Positions 22,188 through 24,168 of a stretch of DNA of 24,168 bases are shown here, piece after piece. Where the stretch lies: positions 1 through 24,168 of the forward strand of contig JBEKZQ010000041.1 in NCBI GenBank assembly GCA_049509675.1, given 5' to 3'. Made by a program: the position numbers and the translations under genes. The stretch comes from JBEKZQ01 sp049509675. Its GTDB lineage: Bacteria > Planctomycetota > Planctomycetia > Pirellulales > Thermoguttaceae. Each line of letters begins with the position of its first letter. Position 1 is the stretch's first letter. The notes below the pieces were generated by a model. It searched no databases. It worked only from the letters and a program-made list of their open reading frames with translations, and had not been told where the DNA came from.

Positions 22188-23594
22188 ATGGCCCACCTGT
22201 TGATTGTCGACGACGAGCAGAGTATCTGTTGGGGACTGACGAAGCTGGCCGAGGAGATGGGGCACAGTGCCGCTTCGGCCGCGTCGGCGGAGCAAGGCCT
22301 GGAAATGGCGCGCGCCCGCCCGCCCGACGCCATTGTGCTGGACGTGCGCCTGCCGGGGATGGACGGCTTGGCGGCCATGGAACAGTTCCGCGCGGCCGTG
22401 GGGCCCCGGCCCATCATCATCATCACGGCCTACGGCGATTTGGCAACCGCCGTCAGCGCAGTCCGCAACGGGGCCTTCGACTACCTGATCAAGCCTTTCG
22501 ATCTGATCGTGGCGCAGCGGGCCATCGATCGGGCCCTGCGGAGCGCGGCGGCCGTGCCGGACAGCGTGGCCGCAATCCAACCCAAGGACGCCGACAGTTC
22601 GATCGTCGGCGCGTCGCCGGGCGTGCAAGAGGTGTTCAAACGCATCGCCGTGGTCGCCCCCTCCGATGCCTGCGTCCACCTGCGCGGGGAAAGCGGCACG
22701 GGCAAAGAGCTGGCGGCCCGGGCCATCCATCGCTACAGCCGACGCGCCGAGCGGCCGTTCGTGGCCGTCAACATGGCGGCGCTCAGTCCCTCGCTGGCCG
22801 AGAGCGAGTTGTTCGGGCACGCCCGCGGCGCCTTCACCGGGGCCGAGCACTACCGCGCCGGACTGCTGGAACAGGCCGACGGCGGCACGATCTTCCTGGA
22901 TGAAGTGGCCGACATCCCGCTGGACTTGCAGGTCAAGCTGCTGCGCGTTCTGGAGCATGGCGAGATCCTGCCGGTCGGGGCCGATCATCCGGTCCAGAGC
23001 GATTTTCGCCTGATTTCGGCCACCCATCAGGACCTTTGCCAGCGGGTGGCCGACGGCACGTTTCGGCACGACTTGTATTTCCGCCTGATTACGTTCGAGA
23101 TCGAGATCCCGCCGCTCCGCCAGCGGCGCGACGATATCCCGGCCCTGGCCGAGCATTTTCTCGACCTGCTTGCCGGCAAGCAGGGCGGGCCGCGGCCATC
23201 GCTATCGGCCGAGGCCCTGGCCGAACTGCGGCGGCGCAGTTGGTTCGGCAACGTGCGCGAACTGCGCAATGCCGTCGAACATGCCATGATCCTCGCCCGC
23301 GGCGGCATCGTCATGGCCGAACATCTGCCGCCGCCGATGCTCAAGGGCGGCACGTCGGACCTGGTTCACGAAGAGGCCATCGCGTCGTTGGTGAGTCGCT
23401 GGGCGCAATTGCAGCTTGACGACGCGCCGCAGGCCGAAGACCTGTACCAGCGGCTCTTGGCCCTGGTGGAGCCGCCCCTGTTGCGTGCCGCGATGGAGCA
23501 CTACGACGGTCAATGCCTGGCCGCCGCCCGCCGCCTCGGCCTGCATCGCACCACGTTGCGGAAGAAGTTGGACGAGTTGGGGATCGGGGAGTAG
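22188..23594 (+). CDS. NtrC-family sigma-54-dependent response regulator, second system
   Basis: 468 aa from ATG 22188. The open frame reaches back into the REPIN repeat, but similarity starts at MAHLLIVDDEQ. Receiver: D8/D9, phospho-acceptor D52, T80, K102. AAA+ domain: Walker A GESGTGKE at 167-174, GAFTGA at 214-219, Walker B FLDEVAD, and WFGNVRELRNAVEHA. C-terminal Fis-type HTH: CLAAARRLGLHRTTLRKKLDELGI. It should activate sigma-54 promoters after phosphorylation by the kinase upstream. No clear Shine-Dalgarno sequence. The target genes are unknown; the platform operon upstream has a sigma-70-type promoter rather than a sigma-54 one. After the stop comes a long stretch with no genes. Confidence 0.93.
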   Translation: MAHLLIVDDEQSICWGLTKLAEEMGHSAASAASAEQGLEMARARPPDAIVLDVRLPGMDGLAAMEQFRAAVGPRPIIIITAYGDLATAVSAVRNGAFDYLIKPFDLIVAQRAIDRALRSAAAVPDSVAAIQPKDADSSIVGASPGVQEVFKRIAVVAPSDACVHLRGESGTGKELAARAIHRYSRRAERPFVAVNMAALSPSLAESELFGHARGAFTGAEHYRAGLLEQADGGTIFLDEVADIPLDLQVKLLRVLEHGEILPVGADHPVQSDFRLISATHQDLCQRVADGTFRHDLYFRLITFEIEIPPLRQRRDDIPALAEHFLDLLAGKQGGPRPSLSAEALAELRRRSWFGNVRELRNAVEHAMILARGGIVMAEHLPPPMLKGGTSDLVHEEAIASLVSRWAQLQLDDAPQAEDLYQRLLALVEPPLLRAAMEHYDGQCLAAARRLGLHRTTLRKKLDELGIGE

Positions 23595-23615
23595 TCGAGG
23601 GTCGAGAGATAGTAG

Positions 23616-23642
23616 GGTGGGTCGAGCGCAGCGAGACCCACC
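23616..23642. repeat. Palindrome GGTGGGTC ... GACCCACC
   Basis: Perfect 8-bp arms (23616-23623 and 23635-23642) around 11 nt, 22 nt after the regulator stop codon. Possible transcript end or dispersed intergenic repeat. Confidence 0.6.
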
Positions 23643-23697
23643 AATAAGTGGGCTTATTCACACCGAACGCCACTGACCTTGCCAACAAGTTGAGGTC

Positions 23698-23719
23698 GTC
23701 AGGCACCGGGATGCCTGAC
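23698..23719. repeat. Palindrome GTCAGGCA ... TGCCTGAC
   Basis: Perfect 8-bp arms (23698-23705 and 23712-23719) with a 6-nt loop. Confidence 0.6.
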
Positions 23720-23808
23720 CTACACGAGTTATGTACTGATTCACGCTGATGGGGTCTTATCATCGGGCGGCCATCGTGGTATTCGTCCCGTGGGGACGGT
23801 TGACAATA

Positions 23809-23830
23809 GCCCAGCGATTCATCGCTGGGC
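23809..23830. repeat. Palindrome GCCCAGCGAT-TC-ATCGCTGGGC
   Basis: Perfect 10-bp complementary arms (9 bp with a 4-nt loop once folded) followed by AAAA on the plus strand. It resembles a dispersed intergenic palindrome more than a terminator. Confidence 0.6.
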
Positions 23831-24048
23831 AAAAGCTAACGGCGGGTCATTCGGCCGGCTGATGGCTACCAAACGGTCGCGATGCCCGCCGCCTGAATCT
23901 TGGAATCCCTTGTGATCAAGGGCAGATTACCAGCGTATGCGAGCTACGGCCCGTTGGGCCTTGTGGGGCGTGGAATTTGCCTTCGTTCCCCAGGGCTGCG
24001 CCGTGGGCTTTCGAGTCACGCCCCGTTCGGGGCACAGGCGGCAGCGTG

Positions 24049-24168
24049 ATAGGGGTAGGGAAGGCCGATTGAGTTCGGCCTCCCCTCCCTCCGAACCGGA
24101 CGGGCGGATTTCCCGCATCCGGCTCTCCAGTTGATGGTGTTACCTCCGAGAGGATTGAACGAAACAGG
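24049..24168 (-). mobile_element. 3' end of a group II intron (domains V and VI), cut by the window edge
   Basis: On the minus strand 24125-24093 folds as domain V. GAGCCGGA pairs with TCCGGTTC, including the AGC catalytic triad with its G-U wobble; the upper stem GCGG/CCGC is capped by GAAAT, with a small bulge on the 3' strand. Domain VI follows (about 24092-24049): GGCCGA (24080-24075) pairs with TCGGCC (24068-24063), and the stem continues outward to an unpaired A at 24056. That A lies 7 nt before an AT at 24050-24049, which fits the bulged branch-point A and the AY 3' splice end of group II introns. The intron body and any reverse-transcriptase gene would lie to the right, outside the window. 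The exact 3' boundary is inferred. Confidence 0.8.

Larger units (their letters stand above)
23595..24048. other. Non-coding stretch with several palindromes
   Basis: No credible ORF. Beyond the three main palindromes listed separately it contains AATAAG-TGGG-CTTATT (23643-23658), GGCCC-GTT-GGGCC (23948-23952 with 23956-23960) and GCCCCG-TT-CGGGGC (24020-24033). The last lies next to the group II intron junction. It reads as a repeat-rich island between a two-component system and a mobile intron. Confidence 0.55.

Overview
The window is G+C-rich bacterial DNA, densely coded with NNC/NNG codons. It probably comes from a planctomycete (Pirellulales-like) or a relative. The reasons are the enlarged KdpC, the stand-alone KdpD sensor next to sigma-54 regulators, the GspL/PilM-like cluster with Pro/Ala-rich linkers, and the many palindromic repeats between genes. 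That assignment is inference, because no rRNA or other marker gene is present.

Region 1 (131-10359) is a potassium-uptake locus built around a divergent intergenic region. Leftward run an NtrC-type sigma-54-dependent response regulator, a HAMP-PAS histidine kinase, and a stand-alone KdpD-N/Usp sensor without a kinase domain. Rightward run a 31-codon membrane microprotein, kdpF, kdpA, kdpB and an oversized kdpC. This replaces the textbook pair (full-length KdpD plus OmpR-type KdpE). The intergenic region holds a -24/-12 promoter with exact GG-N10-GC spacing, a cluster of TGCAAT half-sites about 90-120 bp upstream of it, and a folded leader RNA before the first small ORF. Together these suggest that kdp transcription is sigma-54 dependent and controlled by the divergent regulator.

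Region 2 (10360-14275) is leftward: nrdR, and a roughly 1,015-residue protein resembling GH38 alpha-mannosidases that appears to lack the catalytic motifs and carries an in-frame palindromic repeat. Region 3 (14276-20374) is rightward. It has a good sigma-70-type promoter, a GspL-like (PilM plus PilN-like) protein, and two single-span membrane proteins, the second broken by a one-base frameshift. I read these as the inner-membrane platform of a type II secretion or type IV pilus-like machine.

Region 4 (20654-23594) is a second two-component system: a HAMP histidine kinase and another sigma-54 activator with GAFTGA. Region 5 (23595-24168) has no gene. It holds a row of palindromes and then, on the minus strand, domains V and VI of a group II intron whose body lies beyond the right edge.

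Paired inverted C/T-rich palindromes (REPIN-like) occur at 6931-7072, 12702-12828 and 22039-22150, with single copies at 5103-5129 and 16953-17020. Short 7-8 bp tandem repeats sit at several gene junctions.
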